Assembly (NCBI RefSeq): GCF_001442625.1
Contig: NZ_LMZQ01000007.1
Span: 186,001-250,000 of the forward strand
DNA: 64,000 nucleotides
Reading direction: 5' to 3'
Origin: Pedobacter ginsenosidimutans
Lineage (GTDB): Bacteria > Bacteroidota > Bacteroidia > Sphingobacteriales > Sphingobacteriaceae
The notes under the pieces are model-generated. The model did no database searches and was not told the DNA's origin. It was given only the letters and a program-made list of their open reading frames with translations. Below, piece after piece: positions 46,180-54,967 of the stretch (the first letter of the stretch is position 1; every line of letters begins with the position of its first letter). A program made the position numbers and the translations under genes.

Positions 46180-49100
46180 TTGAAAAAATTCTTCATCCTT
46201 TTATGCCTGTTGTTTTCGGTCCACATGCTGTGGGCTCAACCTTATTATTTCAGGCATTACCAGGTAGAAAACGGACTTTCTAACAATACCGCCTTTTGCA
46301 GTGTGCAGGATGGAAACGGTTTTATGTGGTTTGGCACAAAAGATGGTTTAAACCGCTTTGATGGTTATTCTTTTAAAACCTATCGCCACGACCCAGACCA
46401 GGGCGGCAGTTTAGGCAACGATTTAATCTATGCGCTCCACCACGATCTGGATCAAACACTTTGGGTAGGCACGAACAGCGGCGTGTACCAATACAATCCG
46501 GCAAAAGAAAGCTTCACCATCATCAAAGAAACTAAAGGAATGCGGATTATAGATCTGGCCAGCGATCAGCGTGGAAATTTATGGATCTTATCTTCATTCA
46601 AAATATACCTTTATCAAAAGCGCACAAAAAAAGTACAGGCTTTTACCCATAATGCACCTTTCGATGCCTCGCTGGTAACGGTTTTAAAAGATGGCAGCGT
46701 ATGGATCAGTACCGGAAGGGGAACCGTTGAAAAATACAATCCCAAAGCGAATAATTTTCAGCGATTTAATATCAATGGTAAAAATGCCAAAACCGAATAC
46801 GGCTGGGTATCCAGAATTGCAGAAACAGAAAATGGAAATTTACTGGTAGGCACTACCAATCAGGGTGTTAAGCTCTTCAATCCTATTACTTTAGCATCGA
46901 AAAATATACTCCGGTTAAACGACGACCAAACGCCAATTTTTGTACGGGATATCAAAAAAACAGGTCCTCATGAGTTTTGGATTGCCACCGAATCGGGCAT
47001 TTACATTTATAATGATGAAAGTGGAGCGATTATCCACATCAAAAAACAATACAATAACGATTATTCTTTAAGCGATAATGCGGTTTACACCATCTGCCTT
47101 GACCGCGAAGGAGGCGTTTGGACGGGCACTTATTTTGGAGGCGTAAATTACTATTCGAGCCATACTTCACTGTTTACCAAATACTTTCCTCAAAAAGGCA
47201 CTAATTCGATCAGTGGAAGCGATGTAAGGGAAATTACCAAGGATGGAAACGGAAATTTCTGGATCGGTACGGAAGATGCCGGGCTGAACAAACTCGATGT
47301 AAAAACAGGAATATTTAAACATTTCTTACCGGATGGAAAACCTGGAAGCATTGCCTATTCCAATATTCATGGTCTGCTTGTTGACGGCAACAAACTCTGG
47401 ATTGGCACTTTCGAACATGGACTGGATGTTTTAGATCTGAAAACAGAAAAGGTAATTAAACATTACCAGGCAGGTGTTGGAAATGCCTTACGCACCAACT
47501 TTATCGTTACTTTTTGTAAAACACGGTCTGGTGAAATTTTAGTTGGAACCATTAACGGGATTTACCGTTATAACCGAAAACGCGATGATTTTGAACCTGT
47601 TGCCGGCCTCCCCTTTATTTTTTACTATTCGGTTATCGAAGACAGTAAGGGTAATATCTGGGCAGGTAGCTTTAACGATGGTTTATTTCAGTTTAACTTA
47701 TCAAAATCAGGCTATGTGAACTATCGAAATATTCCGACAGATGCGAAAAGTTTAAGTCATAACACCGTAAATAATGTTTTTGAAGATAGTAAACAACGGA
47801 TTTGGGTAACCACTGACGGTGGTGGACTTTGCAGGATTGACCAGAAAACACATCAGTTTAAGCGTTATGGCATAAAAAATGGTTTTCCCAGCAATTACCT
47901 TTTCCGCATTGAAGAAGATGCTGCAAACAAGTTCTGGATTAGCAGTACCAGGGGGCTTATCCATTTTGACCCCAACACAGGCCTCAGCAAAACCTATTCT
48001 AAAGCCAACGGATTGCTTACCGATCAGTTCAACTACAGTTCTGCCTATCAGGATGAGGATGGCCGAACCTATTTTGGGAGCGTAAAAGGGCTGGTCAGCT
48101 TCAATCCGGCTAATTTAAAAGCAACATCTTACCAAACGCCTGTATTTTTAACCGGGTTTCAGATCAACAGTTCAGAAATCGGTTTAAATGGGAAAGATTC
48201 TGTTTCTAACAAATCGATCGTTTATGCCGATACCATCGAACTTAACTACAACCAATCTTCTTTTAGTATCGATTTTGCGGCATTAAGTTATCTATCGCCA
48301 GAAATGACGGAGTATGCCTACAAAATGACAGGGCTTTATAAAAACTGGGAATATTTAAAAACCAACAGGAAGGTTTATTTTACCAAACTTGCCCCTGGGA
48401 ATTATATTTTTGAAGTGAAAGCATTGGTTGAAGGAAGTAGTACCTGGAGCACCAAAAATGCGAAGTTACTGATCAAAATCCGTCCTCCTTTTTACCTCAG
48501 TCCCCTTGCTTATCTGCTTTATCTGATCGCCGCAGGAGGAATTATTTTCTTCCTGGTACGGAGATACCACCGAAAAATTGCGTTAAAAAACAGCAGAAGA
48601 ATGGAAGTTTTTGAGCATGAAAAACAAAAAGAAGTGTATCAGGCGAAAATCGAATTCTTCACCAATGTTGCCCACGAAATCAGGACACCGCTCACACTGA
48701 TTATCGGCCCGATGGAGAAACTGATTAAACAGGCCGATGCCATACCTGCAATAGAAAAGAATTTACGGATTATGGGGCGGAACACCGATAGGTTACTCAA
48801 ATTGACCAATCAGTTACTGGATTTCAGGAAAACCGAAACCAGTGAATTTTCATTAAACTTCGTAAAGGCTGATATTTCAGAAATCCTAAAAGATGTATTT
48901 CTTCAGTTTCAACCTGCTGCAGAACAGCAAGACATTAAGTATAACCTTGATTTACCTGAGAAAAAACTCTATGCTTATATCGACGTTGAGGCTTTTTACA
49001 AAATGATCAGCAATTTGGTAGACAATGCCATTAAATACGGAAAAACCACGGTACACATCAACTTATCATTACAGGCAGGCGACAAGTTTGCTGTGAGGGT

Positions 49101-49350
49101 AAAAAACGACGGACATAGTATCCCCATTGAAATTAAAGACAAGATATTTGAACCTTTTTTTAGGGGCAAAGAAACAGAAATAAAGGCAGGAACGGGAATA
49201 GGTTTATCGATTTCAAAATCGCTTGCTCAACTGCACAGCGGGGAGCTTTATTTAGATTTTAATGATCGTGATTTTAATATATTTGTATTAGAATTGCCTA
49301 TCCATCAACTTATAGAATTTAACCTGAACGGAAAATGGAAGAAATTATAG
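46180..49350 (+). CDS. PUL sensor histidine kinase with two propeller domains (HTCS N-part)
   Basis: 1056 residues starting at TTG. KKFFILLCLLFSVHMLWAQ is the signal peptide. It is followed by two seven-bladed propellers made of repeats such as YQVENGLSNNTAFCSVQDGN, GFMWFGTKDGLNRFDGYSF, GNGNFWIGTEDAGLNKLD and SKQRIWVTTDGGGLCRI, up to about residue 670. Then comes a YYY domain (YAYKMTGLYKNWEYLKTNRK), a membrane helix (YLLYLIAAGGIIFFLV), HisKA with NVAHEIRTPLTLI, and HATPase with DNAIKYG and GTGIGLSISKSL. It senses the imported oligosaccharide in the periplasm. Unlike typical hybrid systems of this phylum it lacks a fused receiver and AraC part; these are in the next gene. Confidence 0.93.
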   Translation: MKKFFILLCLLFSVHMLWAQPYYFRHYQVENGLSNNTAFCSVQDGNGFMWFGTKDGLNRFDGYSFKTYRHDPDQGGSLGNDLIYALHHDLDQTLWVGTNSGVYQYNPAKESFTIIKETKGMRIIDLASDQRGNLWILSSFKIYLYQKRTKKVQAFTHNAPFDASLVTVLKDGSVWISTGRGTVEKYNPKANNFQRFNINGKNAKTEYGWVSRIAETENGNLLVGTTNQGVKLFNPITLASKNILRLNDDQTPIFVRDIKKTGPHEFWIATESGIYIYNDESGAIIHIKKQYNNDYSLSDNAVYTICLDREGGVWTGTYFGGVNYYSSHTSLFTKYFPQKGTNSISGSDVREITKDGNGNFWIGTEDAGLNKLDVKTGIFKHFLPDGKPGSIAYSNIHGLLVDGNKLWIGTFEHGLDVLDLKTEKVIKHYQAGVGNALRTNFIVTFCKTRSGEILVGTINGIYRYNRKRDDFEPVAGLPFIFYYSVIEDSKGNIWAGSFNDGLFQFNLSKSGYVNYRNIPTDAKSLSHNTVNNVFEDSKQRIWVTTDGGGLCRIDQKTHQFKRYGIKNGFPSNYLFRIEEDAANKFWISSTRGLIHFDPNTGLSKTYSKANGLLTDQFNYSSAYQDEDGRTYFGSVKGLVSFNPANLKATSYQTPVFLTGFQINSSEIGLNGKDSVSNKSIVYADTIELNYNQSSFSIDFAALSYLSPEMTEYAYKMTGLYKNWEYLKTNRKVYFTKLAPGNYIFEVKALVEGSSTWSTKNAKLLIKIRPPFYLSPLAYLLYLIAAGGIIFFLVRRYHRKIALKNSRRMEVFEHEKQKEVYQAKIEFFTNVAHEIRTPLTLIIGPMEKLIKQADAIPAIEKNLRIMGRNTDRLLKLTNQLLDFRKTETSEFSLNFVKADISEILKDVFLQFQPAAEQQDIKYNLDLPEKKLYAYIDVEAFYKMISNLVDNAIKYGKTTVHINLSLQAGDKFAVRVKNDGHSIPIEIKDKIFEPFFRGKETEIKAGTGIGLSISKSLAQLHSGELYLDFNDRDFNIFVLELPIHQLIEFNLNGKWKKL

Positions 49351-50159
49351 GCACGCTGACCATAAAAGATACTGAAGATATGGAAAGATCTGTAGTGTTA
49401 CTGGTTGATGATAATGAAGATATCCTTGATTTCATTTCAGATGATCTCGAAGAAAAATACCATGTATTACAGGCCAGAAACGGCATAGAAGCATTAGAAA
49501 TATTACAGCGTGAAATTGTTCAACTCATCATTAGCGATGTAATGATGCCAGAAATGGACGGTTTCGAATTTTGTGCGAAAGTAAAATCTACCTTAGAATT
49601 CAGCCACATCCCCGTTATACTGCTTACCGCAAAAAATTCATTGCAATCTAAAATTGAAGGATTGGAACTGGGTGCAGATGCCTATGTAGAAAAGCCCTTT
49701 TCTCCCGAGTTTTTACAGGTACAGATTTCAAGCCTGATTAAAAACAGGAACAAGATCAAGGAATATTTCGCGAGCTCCCCCCTGCTCCACCTTAAAAGTA
49801 TTGCTTATTCAAAGGCAGACGAACTGTTTTTAGAAAAATTACAGGATACCATTAACAAGAATATCAGCAATCAGGAGCTGGATGTAGAGCATCTGGCAGA
49901 AAAGATGAACATGAGCCGGCCAACCTTATACCGGAAAATTAAATCTATTTCTAACCTTAGCCCCAATGAACTGATTAATTTGGCAAGGCTAAAAAAAGCG
50001 GCCGAACTTTTAAATGAAGGGGTACTAAAAATTTACGAAATCTCAGAAATGGTTGGTTATAGCTCTCAATCTCACTTTGGCAGAAACTTTGCCAAACAAT
50101 TCGGCATGTCGCCCACTGATTACGTAAACAATAAAATAGCGGATAAGAAGAAAGGGTAA
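49335..50159 (+). CDS. response regulator with AraC-type DNA-binding domain
   Basis: 274 residues. Receiver: VVLLVDDNEDILDF with Asp25/Asp26, phospho-accepting Asp68 in IISDVMMPEMDG, and VEKPF for the conserved lysine. A linker leads to an AraC helix-turn-helix pair: MSRPTLYRKIKSISNLSPNE and EISEMVGYSSQSHFGRNFAK, ending FGMSPTDYV. It starts at ATG 49335 inside the kinase gene with a 16-base overlap in another frame; ATG 49380 is an alternative. It is the natural partner of the kinase and should activate the SusC-led operon. In most Bacteroidota these parts are one protein. Confidence 0.9.
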   Translation: MEEIIGTLTIKDTEDMERSVVLLVDDNEDILDFISDDLEEKYHVLQARNGIEALEILQREIVQLIISDVMMPEMDGFEFCAKVKSTLEFSHIPVILLTAKNSLQSKIEGLELGADAYVEKPFSPEFLQVQISSLIKNRNKIKEYFASSPLLHLKSIAYSKADELFLEKLQDTINKNISNQELDVEHLAEKMNMSRPTLYRKIKSISNLSPNELINLARLKKAAELLNEGVLKIYEISEMVGYSSQSHFGRNFAKQFGMSPTDYVNNKIADKKKG

Positions 50160-50518
50160 TTTTAAAGGGTTACCAAGGATTGAAGCGTATATAAACTAAG
50201 ATAAATCGTCATTTCGAGCGGACCCGATAGCTATCGGGTGCAGCGTAGCCGAGAAATCTACGTATATAGATCTCTCTCCCGAAAGTTCGGGACTGCGCTT
50301 CAGTCGAGATGACGACTCTTTTTATTGAAGTCTAATGGTATCGGAGTCGAAAGATATTACCGTACATTTCCGGCCATTCAATTGGGTGTAGATAATTAGT
50401 AAATTAACCACATCAAGAATTGAAGCGTGTTATTTTCCATCTCAAAATCAAACAATTAGCTAGCCATTGTTATTTTCTTAATTTTTCCGTAAATTGTCAT
50501 AACCAAAATATAGAAGTT
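50160..50518. other. intergenic region with REP-like element
   Basis: Most of this 359-base gap is the REP-like copy F (50207-50314). I see no gene; the upstream extension of the 50519 frame to 50420 is not family-like. No clear promoter pair. Confidence 0.5.
50207..50314. repeat. REP-like palindromic element, copy F, with nested palindromes
   Basis: Termini CGTCATTTCGAGCGG and GTCGAGATGACG match copy B at 35961. Inner palindromes are ACCCGATAGCTATCGGGT at 50222-50239 (left arm) and TCCCGAAAGTTCGGGA at 50277-50292 (one mismatch at its centre). The left-arm position of the first differs from copy B. Confidence 0.7.
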
Positions 50519-50965
50519 ATGAACATGCTTAAGAAAATCCAGATCTGGGGCGATCACCATCACCCAAAATGGTTAGACTATTTTAGAATCTTATTAGGCC
50601 TTATTTTAATTTGGAAGGGAATTGATTTTTACATCAATATGCAAGCCTTTAGTAATTTAATGAGGGGCGCTTTCTTAGGCACCGCTGTGAGCATTAGCTT
50701 ACTGGCACACCTGATTATTATGTTGCACATTATTGGGGGCTTAGCCATTACCCTTGGCACACATACCCGTGTATTCTGCCTGGTTAATTTACCAATACTG
50801 ATTGGGGCGGTATTCTTTGTGAATATTTCTGGTGGTATTTTTAAACCCTATTCAGAATTTTGGTTTTCGGTCTCGGTATTAATCGGACTCGTTTGTTTTG
50901 CAATTGAGGGAAATGGTATTTTATCGGTAGACCGGGAAAAAATTTACCCTAAACAGGCGCTTTAG
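50519..50965 (+). CDS. DoxX family membrane protein
   Basis: 148 residues from ATG 50519. After a polar start (IQIWGDHHHPKWLDYFRILL) it has four hydrophobic segments, with ISLLAHLIIMLHIIGGLAIT and CLVNLPILIGAVFFV, and conserved LGLILIWKGIDFY near the first helix. This pattern fits DoxX-like (SURF4-related) proteins, inner membrane proteins linked to redox or quinone processes, function unclear. The gene stands alone before tRNA-Ser. A fused extension to 50420 lacks similarity and is not used. Confidence 0.75.
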   Translation: MNMLKKIQIWGDHHHPKWLDYFRILLGLILIWKGIDFYINMQAFSNLMRGAFLGTAVSISLLAHLIIMLHIIGGLAITLGTHTRVFCLVNLPILIGAVFFVNISGGIFKPYSEFWFSVSVLIGLVCFAIEGNGILSVDREKIYPKQAL

Positions 50966-51137
50966 TTTAAACCTAAAGCCCAAAATTGCAGCTAAAATGG
51001 CCTTTATTGGTCCTTTATTTGTTTTTTTGAAGGTTTTTATGCGAGCTAACTAAATGATTAGCAACGCTTAAAATATTTATGCAAATATTTGAATGGAAAT
51101 CATTTGGAGATTTGCGCCAAGTTCGTACTTTTGCAGC

Positions 51138-51222
51138 GGAGAGCTGGCAGAGTGGTCGAATGCGGCAGTCTTGAAAACTGTTGACTGTAACAGGTCCGGG
51201 GGTTCGAATCCCTCGCTCTCCG
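51138..51222 (+). tRNA. tRNA-Ser (anticodon UGA)
   Basis: An 85-base cloverleaf: acceptor arms GGAGAGC and GCTCTCC, D-arm region with TGGCAGAGTGGTCGAATG, anticodon stem GCAGT/ACTGT with loop CTTGAAA, so the anticodon is TGA, a long variable arm as expected for serine, and T-arm GGGGGTTCGAATCCCTC. Discriminator base is G at 51222 and CCA is not encoded (CAC follows). Its 3' end from 51200 is inside the direct repeat that bounds the genomic island. The intact copy lies on the left side of the island. Confidence 0.96.
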
Positions 51223-51375
51223 CACAAATGGCATTAAAGTCCTTAAAAAGCCCGCAAATCGTATGATAGCGGGCTTTTTGCGTTCCTAGGGGTATCATTC
51301 GATTCCTTCACTAACATACCCAAAGTGAAAGATTCGGTGAGTCACCATGAAAAATTCAAATGACCCACCGAAGAC
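51200..51375. repeat. attL-like 176-bp direct repeat (left border of island)
   Basis: This stretch (from GGGTTCGAATCCCTCGC in the tRNA T-arm through the terminator to ACCCACCGA) recurs at 61754-61929 with only two visible differences (51358 A/T and 51373 G/A). It includes the last 23 bases of tRNA-Ser, the downstream terminator and the inverted motif TCGGTGAGTCA ... TGACCCACCGA at 51334-51371. The offset of the copies is 10554 bases. Confidence 0.9.
51245..51279. terminator. rho-independent terminator after tRNA-Ser
   Basis: AAAAAGCCCGC and GCGGGCTTTTT make a perfect 11-bp stem with a 13-base loop, starting 23 bases after the tRNA. The A-rich 5' arm means that it could also act on the opposite strand. 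Confidence 0.85.
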
Positions 51376-51470
51376 GACTTAAACCGTTAGATATCAAGCT
51401 GTTTAGCGATTAAACATCTTGATTTGATTTGCCTGCAAAGTTAGATTTGTTAACCATTAAGGTGAGTACT

Positions 51471-51905
51471 ATGAAAACTAATTTTAGCTTGCTCTTTTAT
51501 TTAAAGAGGCAAAAAAACTATCAATTTGGACCTGTAGCTATCTACATGCGGATTATTGTCAACGGAAAACGGGTGGAAATGACATCCGGAAGATCCTGTG
51601 AACCCAGTCAATGGAATACTGTAAATGGGCCGGAGCAGTGGAAAGAAAGAAGATTCAAAATCCCTCAATGCCTACCTGGATGATCTTCAATTAAGATCCA
51701 TGAGCCCCATCGTCAATTAACACTTCATAATGAAGAAGTCACAGCAATCTCTATCAGAGATAGATTTCTTGGAAAATAAGGAAGCCATCATACTATAATA
51801 GGCGTATTCAAGGAACACAACAGAAAGTTGGAGATCCTCATCGGGTCAGAATATACGAAGGGGACCGCTGAGCGATATCGCACATCATTAAAGCATACTA
51901 TAGAC
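51471..51905 (+). pseudogene. decayed tyrosine integrase of the island
   Basis: Starts with MKTNFSLLFYLKRQKNYQ and continues AIYMRIIVNGKRVEMTSGRS, which is the arm-binding N-terminus of Bacteroidota tyrosine recombinases; an open frame from 51429 to 51683 covers it. Further integrase sequence is found in other frames: SGKKEDSKSLNAYLDDLQL, then HRQLTLHNEEVTAISIRDRF and VFKEHNRKLEILIGSEYTKG, with AERYRTSLKHTIDF at the end. At least two frameshifts and a stop break it. The catalytic domain with the R-H-R-Y residues is missing altogether. It sits right next to attL, the usual place for an island integrase. The 3' border of the remnant is approximate. Confidence 0.75.
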
Positions 51906-52052
51906 TTTAAAACGGCTACCGAATTATTTCTCCGCAATTCTATTTTAAATCCGAACTGCTTGTAAGCGCAACCAAGGATATTTGTGGAGCTTCTCTACAA
52001 GGTTGTGTATTAGACAACTTATTAGTGAACGTTTACTTATAAATCTCTTCTA

Positions 52053-52733
52053 TTATTTGATTACTATTGAAATTTCCTTAAAAGTGTCAACCGTCACCGT
52101 CTGCAATTCACTCACCAGTTTTACTTTGCCGTCTTCACTTTTGAACATTGCCTTAATATGGACTTTTTGAGGTAATTGCATTGCTAGTGACAAGCCTACG
52201 TTATTCGAGGTAAGCGTACATATTGACCCATATCCCACAAGGTCGGGGTCTAATTTTGCCAGTTCTTCACTTGAATAAAAGATCACCTTTGCCCCAGAAA
52301 TAGCCCCGGAGCCCTTGTCTGTGACATTAAGTAATACCCCTTTCATGTTTTTGGTATCCAAATTGGCCATGAATGTGTAACTATTGAGGTCGGCAGAACT
52401 ACCTGTAAAAGTCTGTTCCCCTGCGTAAACTGCCCTGTATTGGTTTGCATCAGTAAATTCTTGCCGATAGCTCAATTTGTACTGGCCACTACCTTCAAGT
52501 CCAGGAAAGCTGAAAACCCCTAATTTATCTGTTAACAAATTAAACTTACTTCCCCTACTGAGATCATTTAGTTCAATTTTTTGATCAGGTAATACCTTAG
52601 GTGGTTCATTTGGAACCAAAATAGATTGAATTTTCGCAACTGCAGTTAGGTCAATCCTCGCTGGAAAATCTTTCTTGCAACTACTAAAAGTTGTAGCCAG
52701 GATGATCAGTATAATGTAATGTTTCAGATCCAT
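52053..52733 (-). CDS. island lipoprotein of unknown function (fourth gene of protease operon)
   Basis: 226 residues with lipobox FSSC in ILIILATTFSSCKKDFPARI, so it is a lipoprotein. The body shows KFNLLTDKLGVFSFPGLEGS, GQYKLSYRQEFTDANQYRAV and ISGAKVIFYSSEELAKLDP, which look like two beta-sandwich (carboxypeptidase-regulatory-like) domains, ending with a basic VKLVSELQTVTVDTFKE. I do not recognise a named family. It lies three bases downstream of the 742-residue gene, the last of a four-gene minus-strand operon. As lipoprotein it could tie the complex to the inner leaflet of the outer membrane. Function is unknown. Confidence 0.75.
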   Translation of the reverse strand: MDLKHYIILIILATTFSSCKKDFPARIDLTAVAKIQSILVPNEPPKVLPDQKIELNDLSRGSKFNLLTDKLGVFSFPGLEGSGQYKLSYRQEFTDANQYRAVYAGEQTFTGSSADLNSYTFMANLDTKNMKGVLLNVTDKGSGAISGAKVIFYSSEELAKLDPDLVGYGSICTLTSNNVGLSLAMQLPQKVHIKAMFKSEDGKVKLVSELQTVTVDTFKEISIVIK

Positions 52734-52736
52734 TGT

Positions 52737-54965
52737 CTATTGTTTTGATTTTGAGGATGATTTTTTGTTCGTTTCAGACTTTAATATTGCGTACGAAAGA
52801 GATATAAAGGCACCTGGACGAAATTGTTTTCTATATTCCAAGGTAGGCTGGGTAGCATATAAATTGCTGCCATAAAGCTCGCTTTTTACTGTACGTAACT
52901 GAGACGCGGCAATCCCGAAAGATATGAGTATGCGGTTATCTATTCCAAAGGACGGCGTCAACCCGAGCATAAACGTAGGCAGTGGTTTTTCTTCTATAGA
53001 GGCGCCAACCCCGAAAGTAAGAGATAATCCGAAGTCGCCACCAAACCGGCGCCCAACGTTAGCGAAAGCACCAAGGCCATAGGGAACGGCTGGGCTCCCA
53101 TTTTCGACCAACCTATAACTGGCATTAGCATCCACTAAATTGCCAGAAGAAGGAACGCTTATCCAGTCATAAGATTTTAAGCTGTTGTTTGCAAACACAT
53201 TCACGAATGGTCCAGAAGAAAAGCTAAAGGTTGTTTTGCTCCTAATAGAGAAATTCAAATTAAATTTATCGTGATAGGTCGGCAGAAAGCCCATTTTAGT
53301 TGCAATGTCAGTATCCCTAGCATTGATATCAATCGTCAACGCTAATTTTTCGCCTTCAGGATAAATCGGTGGTAAGCGGTAGAAGAAGTTTTCTCTGGCA
53401 ATATTTTTATCAAATAGGTAAAGTTTTCTAAGGTCATCTATCGTTGGTAACGCCCCCCTCACTTTATCCATTGCCTGTCTAAAGGGCAGTGAATTTCTTA
53501 GCGTAAGCAGCTCTTCAGAAAGTTTTGTCTTAGCGGCTTTATCACAGGCGAGGCCAAGCTTGCTGAGCTCAGTTTTGAGCGGCGTCAAAATTTTATTGAG
53601 ACTGTCGATTTTGTCCTTTTCTGATTCCTTTAATTTTGAAATATCTTTTGTCAATACCTCAATCTTATCTGCCAGCGCACATGCCGTTTCCATTTTATCA
53701 TAGGTAGCCTGTTTGGCGGTAATTTTTTCATTGAGTTCTACACCACCAGGAACTCCTTTAAGGGTTGTGAGTTCCAGCTGAAGTAATTTATAGTTTATAT
53801 TGGTAAGCTGTTTGGAGTAGTAACTGAACTCCTCAGTAGGCAGGGCTTCGCCACAACATTTTGCCGTTGGACATAACAGGTAAGCTTTAAGCTGATATTC
53901 TAACAATTTATTATAATCGTCCTCAAATTTTTGAAGTTCGTTTATCAATTCACTTGGATCCTCATTTTCATCTTCTCCACCAACTTGATGTTTATCTACT
54001 GTTTTGAGTTTATCGGCAAGGACCCCCGCCAAATTACCTGTCCCGCCAAAATAGCTGCTCCACAATGCTGGTGTTTCTGATTTAAAGGTAATATCATCCA
54101 CTGTAACCTCTACATCATATAAATACCTGTTTATCCCAGCGATTTTGAAACGCAGTAAACGGCGGTCTTTGGCTTTTATGTCCCTGAGATCATTTACAAC
54201 ATAGTAGTCAATTTGTCCCTTTCCCTCATTTCCGACAACAAGTCTTGCCTGGACTAAGAGTTTACATTTGAAATCGTAGATCAGATCCCCGTCTCTATCT
54301 TCGCAGGCCGGGCAGTCTTGATAATCTGCATTATTTAATCTGTCTGCTCGCATCGCCGCCAACAGTTTAGCCTGCTGTTTTTTTTCTTTATTGGTTAATG
54401 GTAGCTTCCCGATAGCGCCAACACGCTGTGACAAGTCATTTAAGTTCGCATTAGTTTTAGAAATTTTACCTTCAAAATCAGCTCGAACTTGGCCGATCTT
54501 TGAGTCAACTTGCGCAGTAGCCATTGCATTAGTTATTGACTCTGCCTTTTCTTCCTTGACGGTTATAGCAATCAAAAAAGGAGTTATATTTCCATAGTTT
54601 ACGGTAAACGAAACTTGATCGCCTGCTGAAAGCTTGCCAGTAATATCCGTTAACGAAAATGAGTTAGTAGACTCCAAAACCCCAGTTTTTTCTTTCAACG
54701 TTATAGACTTGACATTACTAGCCTTGTCCATTATTTGAAGAGTACTTTTATCCAAAAATTGTTTACGTTCACTGATAGAAGGTAATTTATCAAATTTAAT
54801 GTTGATTGGCTGGTTTTCTGAAACCTCACGCTTTACAGGGGCAGTTGCCTCTCCCCAGTTAAGATTTATGGTGGCAGCTTTCTGAGCGTCTGCGTTTAAC
54901 ACACCCAGAAAAAGTGCTAGTATCAGAAAAAAGATGATTTTAGATTTGGCTTTAGCGTTATTCAT
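52737..54965 (-). CDS. large exported coiled-coil/beta-rich protein of the island operon
   Basis: 742 residues. IIFFLILALFLGVLNADA is a signal peptide cleaved near residue 26. Then follows a beta-rich N-part (ATINLNWGEATAPVKREVSE, FSLTDITGKLSAGDQVSFTV), a cysteine-bearing segment with CPACEDRDGD near residue 219, a second cysteine group (CPTAKCCGEA near 368), a long helical region with heptad-like Leu/Ile/Lys (about 390-500), and a C-terminal half of repeated aromatic beta strands (FNLNFSIRSKTTFSFSSGPF, FGLSLTFGVGASIEEKPLPT) that could form a small outer-membrane barrel. I know no family of this composition. It is co-transcribed with the protease gene (2-base gap). Confidence 0.75.
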   Translation of the reverse strand: MNNAKAKSKIIFFLILALFLGVLNADAQKAATINLNWGEATAPVKREVSENQPINIKFDKLPSISERKQFLDKSTLQIMDKASNVKSITLKEKTGVLESTNSFSLTDITGKLSAGDQVSFTVNYGNITPFLIAITVKEEKAESITNAMATAQVDSKIGQVRADFEGKISKTNANLNDLSQRVGAIGKLPLTNKEKKQQAKLLAAMRADRLNNADYQDCPACEDRDGDLIYDFKCKLLVQARLVVGNEGKGQIDYYVVNDLRDIKAKDRRLLRFKIAGINRYLYDVEVTVDDITFKSETPALWSSYFGGTGNLAGVLADKLKTVDKHQVGGEDENEDPSELINELQKFEDDYNKLLEYQLKAYLLCPTAKCCGEALPTEEFSYYSKQLTNINYKLLQLELTTLKGVPGGVELNEKITAKQATYDKMETACALADKIEVLTKDISKLKESEKDKIDSLNKILTPLKTELSKLGLACDKAAKTKLSEELLTLRNSLPFRQAMDKVRGALPTIDDLRKLYLFDKNIARENFFYRLPPIYPEGEKLALTIDINARDTDIATKMGFLPTYHDKFNLNFSIRSKTTFSFSSGPFVNVFANNSLKSYDWISVPSSGNLVDANASYRLVENGSPAVPYGLGAFANVGRRFGGDFGLSLTFGVGASIEEKPLPTFMLGLTPSFGIDNRILISFGIAASQLRTVKSELYGSNLYATQPTLEYRKQFRPGAFISLSYAILKSETNKKSSSKSKQ

Positions 54966-54967
54966 TT

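Noticed and set aside
49335-49350. Programmed -1 frameshift joining kinase and response regulator
   Set aside because: No slippery heptamer of the usual X-XXY-YYZ form fits the overlap; translational coupling or a genuine split is simpler.
51015-51298. Two minus-strand ORFs (70 and 73 codons) across tRNA-Ser, one starting with GERGIRTPGPV-like sequence
   Set aside because: They are antisense to the tRNA gene; the peptide is the well-known spurious translation of tRNA-Ser found in many annotations.
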